This document shows, in pieces, positions 1-10,848 of a stretch of 64,000 nucleotides of DNA (positions are counted from its first letter, which is position 1; each line of letters begins with the position of its first letter). Under the pieces are notes generated by a model. It saw only the letters and a program-made list of their open reading frames with translations, had not been told where the DNA came from and ran no database searches. The position numbers and the translations under genes are program-made. Origin of the DNA: Cryptomeria japonica (taxonomy: Eukaryota; Streptophyta; Pinopsida; Cupressales; Cupressaceae); the NCBI RefSeq assembly GCF_030272615.1, contig NC_081413.1, forward strand, positions 560,269,945 to 560,333,944, given 5' to 3'.

Positions 1-1451
1 AGTAAAACTCATCAAAATATGATTTCGATGAAACTCACGAATAACTCATCGATAAAGATTTCATCGAAGAAAGGATGACTTCGGGGAGACTAGAAGATGG
101 TTTTTTGACAAGGGCCATTCACCGATAAGGTGATATCGAGGAAAGTGAACTTTCGATGAAAGATTAAAGCATTCAACCGAAGACAAGGGTTTCATCGAAA
201 ACTCTATTCACAATCATTTCAGTTGAACATTACTTCCCGTGAAGGAATTAAAAGCTCCAATGGAGGAATGGCGGAGTGAACTTATAAGCGTCAAGGATCG
301 GGTTCTGTCAAGATTGGATCAAAGCAAAGACATGGCCCCTACTGTCAACCAGATGATATTCGAATACCTTTCACAGGGAGAAAAATTAAAGAAACAGAGC
401 ATCAAGATCAAGACTTTTAAAGAAGATGATTATATTCATCATTTAGGGATTCTTAATCTGTTTTTACTTAAGTTTGTTAGGAATGTTCAAATTGACAATT
501 AGTATTTTGAAAAGATACATCTTTTCATAGATAACATTCGCTCTCATATATATATGAGAGAGGTTTCTTGTAATATTTAAAAAAAAAAAAGAGATATCGT
601 AGGAAGAAGACAGTAGTGTATGACAGCTTGTAAGTTTCCTGTTATACAAATTTTGACGGATACATAATGTAATCAGTCGTCTTTTCTTTGCATATGTGCT
701 ATGGATTATTTCATTTCATTGTTGGCAATTGCTTGTGATATTATCTAAAGGAGATAAGGTTATTCATGTTCTCTGAGTGAAATTTATGTTGTATGTTATA
801 AGGTTGAAATAAAAGTTTTGCTTGTGAATTATAATTGTTCTTTGCAGTGCTTACTTGAGTGGTCCCTTAAAGGTAGGGTTAAATTCATTCAAGCAACTTA
901 TGATATAGGCATTCAATTGATCTCACAAGAAATAGTAACTGATAGATCCATAAAGGGGTGGGTTTAAAAACTGTCTCACAAGTTCACATAATAAGTCCTA
1001 AGGAAATATAAAGACTCTGTAGCCCAGATAGCAAAGAAGGCACTGGCCATTTATAAATTACACTTATCACCATATTCATCATAAGTTATTTTAAAGCAAT
1101 AGGAGTAATTGAGTAGGAAACATAGAGTAAATTGGCAGTAGTGTATACACAGATCAAATAGCTTCTACAACAACAATCTTGAACTCATTTGCTATATCTC
1201 CATCCCAGGAATTTATGCCATTCTGAGATGGGAGGAAGCCAGATCAAGATACTTAATCTGCTATAAAAGGCACTAGTCATTGAAAACAACTAGTGAATAG
1301 GTATACTCGCCTAGGTCCTGCAGAGCCTAAAGAGAGAGAGTTAGTAACCAAATAGGTTCACTCTATATGTTGGCCAAGTCAATTGGAGGGTTTGATCATA
1401 GGGTTGACATTTCCTTAGAACCTATCCAATCTATTGATTTGAGACCCAACA
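1..1451 (+). repeat. 5' LTR (partial) of the Ty3/gypsy element
   Basis: Direct repeat of 8469-9936. It ends in CCAACA, just before a primer-binding-like stretch. If the LTR starts at the base matching 8061, about 408 bp is missing on the left. The upstream part is crowded with short TCATCGA-type motifs. A frame of about 80 codons (260-502) is open in both LTR copies. Confidence 0.9.
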
Positions 1452-1453
1452 GA

Positions 1454-1475
1454 TTGATGACTCTGCTGGAGATGA
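1454..1475 (+). promoter_or_regulatory. Putative primer-binding site of the Ty3/gypsy element
   Basis: Directly after the LTR end (CCAACA, 1451) comes TTGATGACTCTGCTGGAGAT, where first-strand synthesis should be primed. It resembles the GACTCTGCTGG-type sites of plant Tat-like gypsy elements. I cannot name the tRNA with confidence. A similar GGCGACTCTG motif recurs at about 1543. Confidence 0.45.
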
Positions 1476-1581
1476 ATTATTAAGACTCTGCTGTGGGAGA
1501 GAACTCAGAAGAAAGAAAAAACTTTCCTCTTAAGAAGAGAGGTGGCGACTCTGAATTAAAAAAAAGGGGAGAGGAATATCT

Positions 1582-3849
1582 ATGCACGGAAGGAGATCAG
1601 TCACAAAAGGACAACCTTTATCCCAGTTAGATTTCTCTCAACTAAAGAACAAAAACAAAGAAGAATCCATGAATGAATTCATGAGAGAAAGGTACAATCA
1701 GTATAAGTATGAAAACAACCAACATTCACCTTTAAGAGAACAGGATAAAGCAACTACCTCAAGTCCAGTGAACGAGGATTTGGTTGCAGTATATAGAGCC
1801 CAAAAGAGCCAATATCAAATTCCCCCTGGTTTTGAATATCACGAAGCACGATCCAGACAGAACACATCGCCTTCATTAGGATCAGGTATGGTAGATCCTG
1901 CAGATAGATTTACAGATTTAACTAAAAAGATGATGGAGGCAGTTGCTGAAATGAAAGATTCTGGAAGGACTCAGGAATGTTTGGAGCTATGTGCTAAATT
2001 AGGCATAAATGTTGGTGAGGACGATTTTAATCAAGATATAGACAATTACAAAAAAAAATGTGCTCAGGGAGTGACTAAAACAAAGAGTAATGATTTTAAG
2101 GCTTATGAGAACCCCTTGTTTGGTAACAAAAGGGATGATCATGTGCAATCGAGTGCACCACCAGGCCAGCCAAATTTACATAAAAACTTTGCTGCTCATA
2201 ACCAGTTTCCGCCTCCAGGTCAATTTTATAACCAATGTCCACCCCCTGATCAATTTCAATATCAATACCAGAATCAATACCATTTTCCTTATCAAATGCC
2301 CTTATATGATAACATGAACCAAAACTTTAGGAATCCTCATGGGGGGCATGGGCTAATGAATATGGAACAAATGAGGCAGTTTGATTTCTCAGGAATGATG
2401 GTATACCCATATCCTATCCCGAATGAAATCAGGACTGCAATACCAAGATTCACTGGAAGTAATGCAATTACAGGGGAAGCTCATTGTAAGGCCTTTGATG
2501 CAGTAATAGAGGATTTTGGTTTACCACATGAAGATGTTAAGATCAGGTTATTTATGCAGTCATTAACAAAAGATGCAAGAGATTGGTTTAGGGCATTGCC
2601 TGATGCATCCATTAGAAGTCTTGCAAAATTCAAAAGCTTACTCCTTGAATAGTATGGAGACCATAAAAGCCCTGAATTTGCTTTGCATGAGATCATTAGC
2701 ATAAAAAAGGAGCAAAATGAATCAATGGTAGATTTCAACAAAAGATTTAATAAGGTTCTAAACAAAATTCCCAATAGGATGAAACCAGTACCTGAGGTAA
2801 GCATTCTATATTACATCAATGCTTATGATAGTAAAACAAACTATGAGCTGAGAACCAGAAATCCTAGAGACCTCCGGGATGTTATGAAAGATGCCATTGT
2901 TATAGAAAATAACAGGAAGGCCGCTGGTAAAGTGGGAAAAAGAGAAGATGCAAGGTTGTACAATCCTAAAGCACCCAAAGCTAATAAAGATGAGGATAAG
3001 CTTGACAAAGTTTTGAATGCTCTAAAAGATTTATTTGTGAGGGTAAACAAAACAGAGAAGCAGCAATATTATTGTCCTGAGAGGCCCAGATTGCATGACA
3101 TGCCCTATAACACTACATGGAAAGATGGAAAACCAGTAGACAGGAGCCACAGAGATAACCAACAAATTCCAGATCCTTTGAAAAGAACAGTGAACTACGC
3201 TCAAGATGATGACATGTGGTGTTATGCTTGCAATATGCCACATGCTCCCTCTTTGTGCGTTGTAGCAAAAGGATTGTAGGAGGAAGAGAATGGCTATGAA
3301 GAGCAAATAGGCGACCCAACTGTTAATATGATATCCTTTACAGAGGAAGGAGGATCAAATTCCATTGATCAGTGCTCTGTGTTGCCTGTAATCACCAACA
3401 TAGGTAAAGGTGTTAAGCTCAGAATCCCCACCGAAGAAAAAAAAAAAATTACAGCTTTTGCCGTTGCACAAGCAAAAAGGACTTACGATTTGAGGAATAG
3501 AGTTGTGAATCCAGAGCAAGGTAAACTTGCTAGTCTTTTTATAAAAGAAACTGATGAGACACCCAAGCAAACAGATAAAGCAGCTAAGACTAAGGAAGTT
3601 GTACCAAAGAATAATATGAGGGGTCTTGATGTTCAAAAGGAAGAAATAGCAAAGTTTTCTTTAGCACAACACTCCACTTCATTTGATATTTCAAATGCGT
3701 TAACACAATTAAAAGTTTCTGTTCCATTGATGGAAATAATGAAGTTTCCTGAATACAGAGAAAAGACTCTGGAGATGATTTCAGGTGTCCAAAGGGAAAA
3801 GGCAAATGAATAGAAACAAGAGGTTCCAAAAGGTGACAATAATGAACAA
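1582..3849 (+). pseudogene. gag: gag region of the Ty3/gypsy polyprotein, with three in-frame TAG codons
   Basis: One frame runs from ATG 1582 into pol without a frameshift. It is interrupted by TAG at 2650, 3277 and 3811. The N-terminal 270 residues are Q/N/P/Y-rich. A retrotransposon gag core follows, around 2440-2900 (ARDWF, then SKAKFKSLLLE-like text). A zinc-knuckle-like CX2CX3HX4C (CYACNMPHAPSLC) lies at 3220-3258, one residue short of the usual CX2CX4HX4C. The first TAG replaces the Gln expected in a conserved E-Q-Y-G context and fits CAG to TAG; the others also fit. Gag should coat the RNA and form the virus-like particle. With these stops, only a truncated product is made unless they are read through. 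Confidence 0.85.
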
Positions 3850-6800
3850 ATGGCCCCAGTTATATATTTAGGGTCCACCATAACCAAAAACCCAACACAG
3901 GTAGACCCATTTTATCTCACTTTGGTGGTGAACAATAAGAAAGTAAAGAATTGTATGATCGACTCAGGAGCAGCCATAAATGTTATGCCTGTTGGAGTGA
4001 TGAAAGAGCTTGGATTGGAAGTTGATACTGCCTTTGGGAAATGTTATGCCATGGACAACAGGTCGGTCCCAGTGGTTGGCATCATGAAGGATGTAGAATT
4101 CAAATTGGCAGCTTGTCCAGAAGCATCGTACAAAACAGATATTATAGTAGTGGATGTCCCTCCAAACTATGGGATGTTGCTATCTAGGCAATGGTCGAAC
4201 ATGATTGGTGGGTATGTGCAGTTAGATTTGTCATATGCTACGATTCCAATCAATGGACAGGAGGTAAAAATTGATAGGGAACCCCGGTCCACATATATCA
4301 TAGAAGACATGGAAGAATTAGCAAATCAAATATGCTTTTTGCAAACTGATATGGACAATTTCCGAGTGCAGTTGACAAAACCTAAGGTTGATGAGTGGAT
4401 CCCCATTGAATCAGGTCTAGCTGGAAAGGATGATCAAGTGTGGAAAATGTTCTTTGATGGGTCTTGTAGCAAGGAAGGGAGTGGGGCTGGAATCCTATTT
4501 ATTTCACCCACAGGGGAAACCTACAAATATTCTTTCAAATTGTTATTTGAGTGCACAAATAACATTGCAGAGTATGAAGCCTTACTCACTGGTCTTAATA
4601 TAGCAGTTAAACATGGAATTAGATTACTGAGTGTGTTTGGTGACTCAGAGTTAATAGTCTCACAAGTAAAGGAGAAGTATACTTCAAAGCACTTAAGATT
4701 GAAACAGTATAGAAATGCTGTCTGGGATACTATAGAACTTTTTGATGCTTTTCAAATAAACTGGATAGACAGATCAAAGAACATTATGGCAGACTTTTTG
4801 GCCAGTATTGCATTGAAGGATAATGATATAACACTAACTGGGATATCTGAAGTAGAGATGAAAGTAAGACCATCTATTCCTGACAACCTATATAATTGGC
4901 AAGTGTTTCAAGATGATGTGGACCTACTGAAATTCTTACAGTGTGTTGATCACTATCAGACTCAGGCGATAAATTTCAATGACTTCGTGGAAGAGACTGA
5001 AGGTAAAGAAACTTTATTTGGACATGAAATCATACAACTGAAGTCAAATAAATTACCAAGAGGCCTAGTAGCATTGGAAAGGGCTTTCAATACTCAGGAT
5101 GTGATTGAGACTAAAGGATCAACTGTTAAAGAAAGTGATGTGGAACAAGTCAATTTAGGAAGTGAAGAAACTCCTAGAAATGTTTTCATTGGGAAAAGGT
5201 TAACTCCTGCCATGAGGCAACAACTGATAATATTGCTAAGGAGGTATAAACACGTGTTTGCCTGGTCTTATGAAGATCTCAAAGCTTATAGGGAAGATCT
5301 TTTTCAGCATGAGATACCACTTAAGCCAGAAGCTAAACCATTCAGACAAAAGCAGAGACCTATTAATCCAACATTGTTACCAAAAATGAGGGAAGAGATC
5401 ATAAAAATGAAAGACGCAGGAATTATTGAACCTTGCAGATATTCCACATGGGTCTCTAACTTGGTGTCGGTCAGAAAGAAGAATGGGGATATTAGATTGT
5501 GCGTGGAATTTAGGAACCTAAACATATCATCTCTAAAAGACAATTATCCACTACCAAATATGGATAACATGTTGCAGAAAGTGACAGGGTGTGAGTTGTT
5601 GTCTATGATGGATGGGTTTTCAGGTTATAATCAGGTGAAAGTTAAAGAAACTGAAAAATATAAGACAACCTTTATAACCCCATGGGGCACTTATGTCTAT
5701 GTACGAATGCCATTCGGATTGACTAATGCTGGTGCTACATTTCAGAGGGCAATGGATGTGGCTTTTGCAGAACTAATTGATGTAATCATGGTAGTATACC
5801 AAGATGACTTAACTGCATACTCAAAGAAAGCTGATGATCATTGTGAGCACCTTGAAAAGATATTCAAGAAAGCCTTAGAGTATGGGATTTCCTTGAATCC
5901 TAAAAAATGCCACTTTGGTGTTGAAGAAGGAAAGTTACTTGGACACATAGTATCCAAGGAAGGGGTAAGAATTGACCCTGAAAGGGTGGCAGCTATCAAT
6001 GAGATTCCCATTCCCCGAACCATCAAGGTCATCCAATCATTCTTGGGACAAATAAATTTTGTAAGAAGGTTTATTTTAAATTTTGCAGACATAATAAAAC
6101 CTATAGTAAGGATGTTAAGGAAAGGAGCCCAAATAGATTGGACTGAAGAAGCAATCGACTCCTTTATAGCAATCAAAAGAGCAATTTCTGAAGCACTAGT
6201 ACTAATCTCTCCAGATTTTAGCAAGCCTTTTATAATATTCTCATTCGCCTCCTGTCACACAATAGCGGCAGTACTGCTGCAAAAGAATCCAGAAGGGTAT
6301 GAGCAGCCCATTGCATATTTTAGCAAGTCTTTGAGCCCTTCAGAAATAAAATATGAGTTGAATGAAAAGCAAGCTTATGCCTTGGTCAAATCAGTGAAAC
6401 AGTTTAGACCATACTTAGTAGGGGCTGAAGTTATAGCATATGTTCCCAATGTAGCAGTGAAAGATATCTTCAGACAAACTGAGGTCACGGGCAGAAGATG
6501 TAAATGGATCAACCAAATACAAGAATTCAACATTGAACTCAAAATTTCACAAGTTATCAAAGGACAAGGATTGGCCAAACTCATGACAGGAACTGAGCTA
6601 GAGGAGTCTTGTGTAAATCAAGTAGGGTTGGAAGAAGCCAACTTCAGTATTGAGAATACAACATGGTACACTGATATCATGTATTACCTTAAGCACTTAA
6701 AATGTCCGGATGGTATGACTGATAATCAGAGAAGAACCTTAAAGTTGAAATTTGCAAAATATGTGATTGTCAATGGGGACTTGTATTGGAAAAACAGAGA

Positions 6801-7680
6801 TGGGATATTATTATTATGTCTAGATAACTACCAAGCAGAGAAAGTTGTTCGAGAGATGCATGATGGGGTTTGTGGTGGTCATTTTTCGGCTAAGACTACT
6901 GCACATAAGATATTGAGAGCTGGATACTTTTGGCCATGTGTCTTCAATGACTCTTACATATATGTCAGAAAGTGTGAAGCTTGTCAAAAATTTTCAGGCA
7001 AAATGAAATATCAAGGGTCACTCCCATTGAGACCAATGCTAGCTGAAGAACCATTTCAACAATGGGGAATAGATTTCATAGGAGAGATATCAGAAAAATC
7101 CAGTGGAGGACACAGATGGATATTGGTCGCTACAGACTATTTTACCAAATGGGTAGAGGCAATACCCACTAGACAGGCTACTAGTAAAGTGGTAATAAAA
7201 TTCATAATGGAGAACATTATCACTAGATTTGGTGTTCCTGCAAAGATCATCTCAGACAATGGTATGTCCTTTAGGTCTGAAGAATTCAATACTTTTTGTG
7301 AAGAATATGGCATCAAAATATCTCATTCTTCTCCTTACCACCCTCAAGGAAATGGGCAAGTTGAATCAAGCAACAAGAACATCCTAAAGATCATTAAAAA
7401 GATGCTAGGACACAACAAGAAAGCATGGGATTCAAAGTTGAGTTTTGCATTATGGACAGATAGAATAACAGTGAAGAAATCTATGGGAAAGTCTCTATTT
7501 GAGTTGGTTTATAGCAAAAGAGCTAGATTGCCTTTGGACAATCTCTTGCCTGTACATAGATTCATGACTCAAGAAGGGATAGATGTTGAAGATCCCTCAC
7601 AAGAGAGGATGATGCAGTTAGTAGAGCTTGATGAAGTCAGAGCAGAGGCTCAGAAGCAGAATATCAAAATTCAAAATTAG
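3850..7680 (+). CDS. pol: Ty3/gypsy pol: protease, RNase H, reverse transcriptase, second RNase H, integrase
   Basis: This is a 1276-codon open stretch in the same frame as gag. Aspartic protease: IDSGAA, Asp codon at 3961. Then comes an archaeal/plant-type RNase H (about 4435-4815) with FFDGS, AEYEALL, GDSEL and ADFLAS, so all four acidic catalytic residues are present. Reverse transcriptase spans about 5380-5960, with YQDD at 5797-5808. A second, gypsy-type RNase H follows (about 6210-6560), but its first catalytic Asp (usual TDAS) reads SFAS and the usual TDH reads VPN, so it looks inactive. Integrase has an HHCC finger (about 6850-6990) and D, D, E at 7072, 7255 and 7363. It ends at TAG 7678. 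Proteins act on element RNA and cDNA. Finding the RNase H before the reverse transcriptase is unusual. Confidence 0.92.
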   Translation: MAPVIYLGSTITKNPTQVDPFYLTLVVNNKKVKNCMIDSGAAINVMPVGVMKELGLEVDTAFGKCYAMDNRSVPVVGIMKDVEFKLAACPEASYKTDIIVVDVPPNYGMLLSRQWSNMIGGYVQLDLSYATIPINGQEVKIDREPRSTYIIEDMEELANQICFLQTDMDNFRVQLTKPKVDEWIPIESGLAGKDDQVWKMFFDGSCSKEGSGAGILFISPTGETYKYSFKLLFECTNNIAEYEALLTGLNIAVKHGIRLLSVFGDSELIVSQVKEKYTSKHLRLKQYRNAVWDTIELFDAFQINWIDRSKNIMADFLASIALKDNDITLTGISEVEMKVRPSIPDNLYNWQVFQDDVDLLKFLQCVDHYQTQAINFNDFVEETEGKETLFGHEIIQLKSNKLPRGLVALERAFNTQDVIETKGSTVKESDVEQVNLGSEETPRNVFIGKRLTPAMRQQLIILLRRYKHVFAWSYEDLKAYREDLFQHEIPLKPEAKPFRQKQRPINPTLLPKMREEIIKMKDAGIIEPCRYSTWVSNLVSVRKKNGDIRLCVEFRNLNISSLKDNYPLPNMDNMLQKVTGCELLSMMDGFSGYNQVKVKETEKYKTTFITPWGTYVYVRMPFGLTNAGATFQRAMDVAFAELIDVIMVVYQDDLTAYSKKADDHCEHLEKIFKKALEYGISLNPKKCHFGVEEGKLLGHIVSKEGVRIDPERVAAINEIPIPRTIKVIQSFLGQINFVRRFILNFADIIKPIVRMLRKGAQIDWTEEAIDSFIAIKRAISEALVLISPDFSKPFIIFSFASCHTIAAVLLQKNPEGYEQPIAYFSKSLSPSEIKYELNEKQAYALVKSVKQFRPYLVGAEVIAYVPNVAVKDIFRQTEVTGRRCKWINQIQEFNIELKISQVIKGQGLAKLMTGTELEESCVNQVGLEEANFSIENTTWYTDIMYYLKHLKCPDGMTDNQRRTLKLKFAKYVIVNGDLYWKNRDGILLLCLDNYQAEKVVREMHDGVCGGHFSAKTTAHKILRAGYFWPCVFNDSYIYVRKCEACQKFSGKMKYQGSLPLRPMLAEEPFQQWGIDFIGEISEKSSGGHRWILVATDYFTKWVEAIPTRQATSKVVIKFIMENIITRFGVPAKIISDNGMSFRSEEFNTFCEEYGIKISHSSPYHPQGNGQVESSNKNILKIIKKMLGHNKKAWDSKLSFALWTDRITVKKSMGKSLFELVYSKRARLPLDNLLPVHRFMTQEGIDVEDPSQERMMQLVELDEVRAEAQKQNIKIQN

Positions 7681-7920
7681 ATGAAGAGGTTGTATGACAA
7701 GAGGACGTCAAATAGGAAATTTTGTGTGGGTGATTGGGTTTTAATGTGGAATGCCAGGAGTCAAGACAAAGGCAAGCATGGCAAATTTGAGGCTTTATGG
7801 ATCAAACCATATGTGATTATGGATAAAACAGGAGAAGATTCCTATCTGCTCCAAAATACAACAGGGGAAGTCCAAGAATTGCCAGTACATGGACAATTCT
7901 TGAAAAACTTCTTTTCTTGA
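7681..7920 (+). CDS. Integrase C-terminal tail of the Ty3/gypsy pol, after a TAG
   Basis: Same frame as pol, separated from it only by TAG at 7678-7680. It contains the usual end of Ty3 integrase: MKRLYDKR, a GDWVL motif, KFEALWIKPYVI (the GPY/F-type module), then QELPVHGQFLK and a TGA at 7918. No chromodomain follows. The stop sits where family members usually have Gln (QNQMKR-type), again matching CAG to TAG. Confidence 0.85.
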   Translation: MKRLYDKRTSNRKFCVGDWVLMWNARSQDKGKHGKFEALWIKPYVIMDKTGEDSYLLQNTTGEVQELPVHGQFLKNFFS

Positions 7921-8060
7921 TATATTCTGTTATATGTACAGTAGATTAGGATCCACTTCCATTGTAAATACCATGACTTGTCAAAATGTATCCTCGCTAA
8001 CCAGAGATTCTGAATTCTTGAAGACATACACAATATGCCTCCATCCTCAGTCAGAGCCAC

Positions 8061-9936
8061 TGTTGAACAATATATTTGAAATAAAAAATCTTCCCAAAGG
8101 CGTGAGAGCTAAAAGATCATCGGCCAAAATATCATGTCGAGCATCTCAGAAAGAGTTTCACCGAAAGAATAGTTTCATCGAAATAAAGCATAAAGTGTAA
8201 AACAATTAGTTAAGATGACTTCGGCAAAATATCTCTTTCGGTAAATGAATGAGACCACTCATCGATATTTCAGTTTCATCGAAAAACGGAAGGCAAACAA
8301 AAGGTGAAGTCGAGGAAATACAATTGCCGAAGAGACTTAAAAAAAATTCATCGAAAAGAAAATCTTATCGATAACATTATATCAATAAAAACAGAGGGGT
8401 TTCATCGATAAAAGAAGGACATCGAAGAAAAAAGGTTTTCGAAGGGCTTGCATGAACTTTCACTGAAGAGTAAAACTCATCGAAATATGATTTCGATGAA
8501 ACTCACGAATAACTCGTCGATAAAGATTTCATCGAAGAAAGGATGACTTCGGGGAGACTAGAAGATGGTTTTTCGACAAGGGCCATTCACCGATAAGGTG
8601 ATATCGAGGAAAGTGAACTTTCGATGAAAGATTAAAGCATTCAACCGAAGACAAGGGTTTCATCGAAAACTCGATTCACAATCATTTCAGTTGAACAGTA
8701 CTTCCCGTGAAGGAATTAAAAGCTCCAATGGAGGAATGGCGGAGTGAACTTATAAGCGTCAAGGATCGGGCTCTGTCAAGATTGGATCAAAGCAAAGACA
8801 TGGCCCCTACCGTCAACCAGATGATATTCGAATACCTTTCACAGGGAGAAGAATTAAAGAAACAGAGCATCAAGATCAAGACTTTTAAAGAAGATGATTA
8901 TATTCGTCATTTAGGGATTCTTATTCTCTTTTTACTTAAGTTTGTTAGGAATGTTCAAATTGACAATTAGTATTTTGAAAAGATACGTCTTTTCATAGAT
9001 AACATTCGCTCTCATATATATATGAGAGAGGTTTCTTGTAATATTTAAAAAAAAGAAGAGATATCGTAGGAAGAAGACAGTAATATATGACAGCGTGTAA
9101 GTTTCCTGTTATACAAATTTTGACGGATACATAATGTAATCAGTCATCTTTTCTTTGCATATGTGCTATGGATTATTTCATTTCATTGTTGGCAATTGCT
9201 TGTGATATTATCTAAAGGAGATAAGGTTATTCATGTTCTCTGAGTGAAATTTATGTTGTATGTTATAAGGTGGAAATAAAAGTTCTGCTTGTGAATTATA
9301 ATTGTTCTTTGCAGTGCTTACTTGAGTGGTCCCTTAAAGGTAGGGTTAAATTCATTCAAGCAACTTATGATATAGGCATTCAATTGATCTCACAAGAAAT
9401 AGTAACTGACAGATCCATAAAGGGGTGGGTTTAAAAACTGTCTCACAAGTTCACATAATAAGTCCTAAGGAAATATAAAGACTCTGTAGCCCAGACAGCA
9501 AAGAAGGCACTGGCCATTTATAAATTACACTTATCACCATATTCATCATATGTTATTTTAAAGCAATAGGAGTAATTGAGTAGGAAACATAGAGTAAATT
9601 GGCAGTAGTGTATACACAGATCAAATAGCTTCTACAAAAACAATCTTGAACTCATTTTCTATATCTCCATCCCAGGAATTTATGCCATTCTGAGATGGGA
9701 GGAAGCCAGATCAAGATACTTAATCTGCTATAAAAGACACTAGTCATTGAAAACAACTAGTGAATAGGTATACCCGCCTAGGTCCTGCACCCGCCTAGGT
9801 CCTGCAGAGCCTAAAGAGAGAGAGTTAGTAACCAAATGGGTTCACTCTATATGTTGGCCAAGTCAATTGGAGGGTTTGATCATAGGGGTTGGCATTTCCT
9901 TAGAACCTATCCAATCTATTGATTTGAGACCCAACA
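8061..9936 (+). repeat. 3' LTR of the Ty3/gypsy element
   Basis: The right part (8469-9936) matches bases 1-1451. The proposed start TGTTG at 8061 and end CAACA at 9936 form a 5-bp terminal inverted repeat, giving about 1,876 bp. No clean polypurine tract precedes 8061, so the left border is tentative while the right border is firm. This copy alone has a 17-bp tandem duplication (CGCCTAGGTCCTGCA-containing, about 9773-9806). Confidence 0.8.
8728..8970 (+). other. 80-codon open frame inside the gypsy LTR (also at 260-502)
   Basis: A frame starting ATGGAGGAATGG stays open in both LTR copies, with only four or five amino-acid changes (V/A, K/E, H/R, N/I). The predicted peptide is charged, with a hydrophobic LFLLKFV tail. 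No family is recognised. It may be chance, since LTR pairs diverge little, and it could equally be leader RNA. Confidence 0.2.
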
Positions 9937-10773
9937 AGACCTACCTAAGCTTCTTTGCTCATCTCCACCAGTTTCACCATAGGGACTTTTTGCAACAAAG
10001 TGTCCTATTTTACCACAGTTAAAGCATTTGAGAGGCAATTTTCCTTTATACTTACTGGATCCTCTTTTAAGCTTTCTTACAAATTTTGCAACTGCAGTGT
10101 CAAATTCTTCACTAGATTCTCTATGAGCACTTACTTTCTTACCCTTTTTGGTGGAGTTGAAAGCAACTTCTTTCTTGGAAGTTCCTTCACTGATTGTCCT
10201 CATCTCATAAGCAGTTAGAGAGCCAAATAACTCATCCATTGAAAATCTTTTTAGATCCTTGTCTTCCTCTATAGCAGAGACCTTAGTGTCATAGTTAGAT
10301 GTGATTTTGACAATAACTTCATCACCAATTTCCTCTCCAAGTCCTCTGATGGTATTCACAGTTTCATCAACTCTGTGAAGGTAGTCTGCAATATTTTCTT
10401 CATCTTTCATCTTCAAGCCTTCAAGCTGACCTCTTAGTGTTTGCAGCTTGGCCTCCTTGACCTTGACATCTCCTTCAAATAATCTCTGCAGTTTATCCTA
10501 GGTCTCTTTGGTGGATGAGCAATGCATTACCTTAAAAAACTCATTATCTGACAACCCACTGAGAATATCATGTTTAGCCTTTGCATTGTTCTCATACTCC
10601 TTCTTAGCATTTGGGTCTATGGGAGGAACACTAGGGACAACATACCCATTCTTTACAGACATCCAAACATCAAATCCTAGAGAGGACAAATAGGTTTCCA
10701 TTCTTTTGCTCCAAACGACATAGTTGGTTCCATAAAACATGGGAGATTTGGAAGGTGACTCATTTCTTGCCAT
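9937..10773 (-). pseudogene. gag: copia B gag, one in-frame TAG, truncated by the gypsy insertion
   Basis: ATG at 10773 opens a Ty1/copia gag (UBN2-type) beginning MARNES, with the conserved Y-V-V-W-S-K-R-M stretch. The frame is unbroken except for TAG at 10498-10500, where relatives have Trp (TKETW). The change is TGG to TAG within CCTGG. Downstream are the KLQRLFEGD and YLHRVDETVN-type helices and a zinc knuckle CFNCGKIGHFVAKS whose fourth ligand Cys is Ser. The frame stops being gag at 9936, where the gypsy LTR begins. The product would package element RNA, but this copy is doubly broken. Confidence 0.88.
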
Positions 10774-10833
10774 TGTGTTCTTAAACCAGAATCTACCCAA
10801 GCTAGAGAAAACTTTAACCAACCGGGAACCTAA

Positions 10834-10846
10834 TGCTTTGATACCA
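10834..10846 (-). promoter_or_regulatory. copia B primer-binding site
   Basis: On the minus strand this reads TGGTATCAAAGCA, close to the TGGTATCAGAGC site complementary to initiator tRNA-Met used by most Ty1/copia elements. It lies 2 nt after the LTR end (...TTCTACA). Confidence 0.85.
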
Positions 10847-10848
10847 AT

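Larger units (their letters stand above)
1..9936 (+). mobile_element. Ty3/gypsy LTR retrotransposon, 5' LTR cut by window edge
   Basis: Bases 1-1451 recur at 8469-9936 with roughly 2% substitutions, so they are the two LTRs. Between them lies a polyprotein in the order gag, protease, RNase H, reverse transcriptase, RNase H, integrase. Integrase after reverse transcriptase marks it as Ty3/gypsy. The right end falls inside the gag frame of a minus-strand copia element, so this insertion is younger than that element. The 5' LTR start and the left target duplication lie outside the window. Confidence 0.93.
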
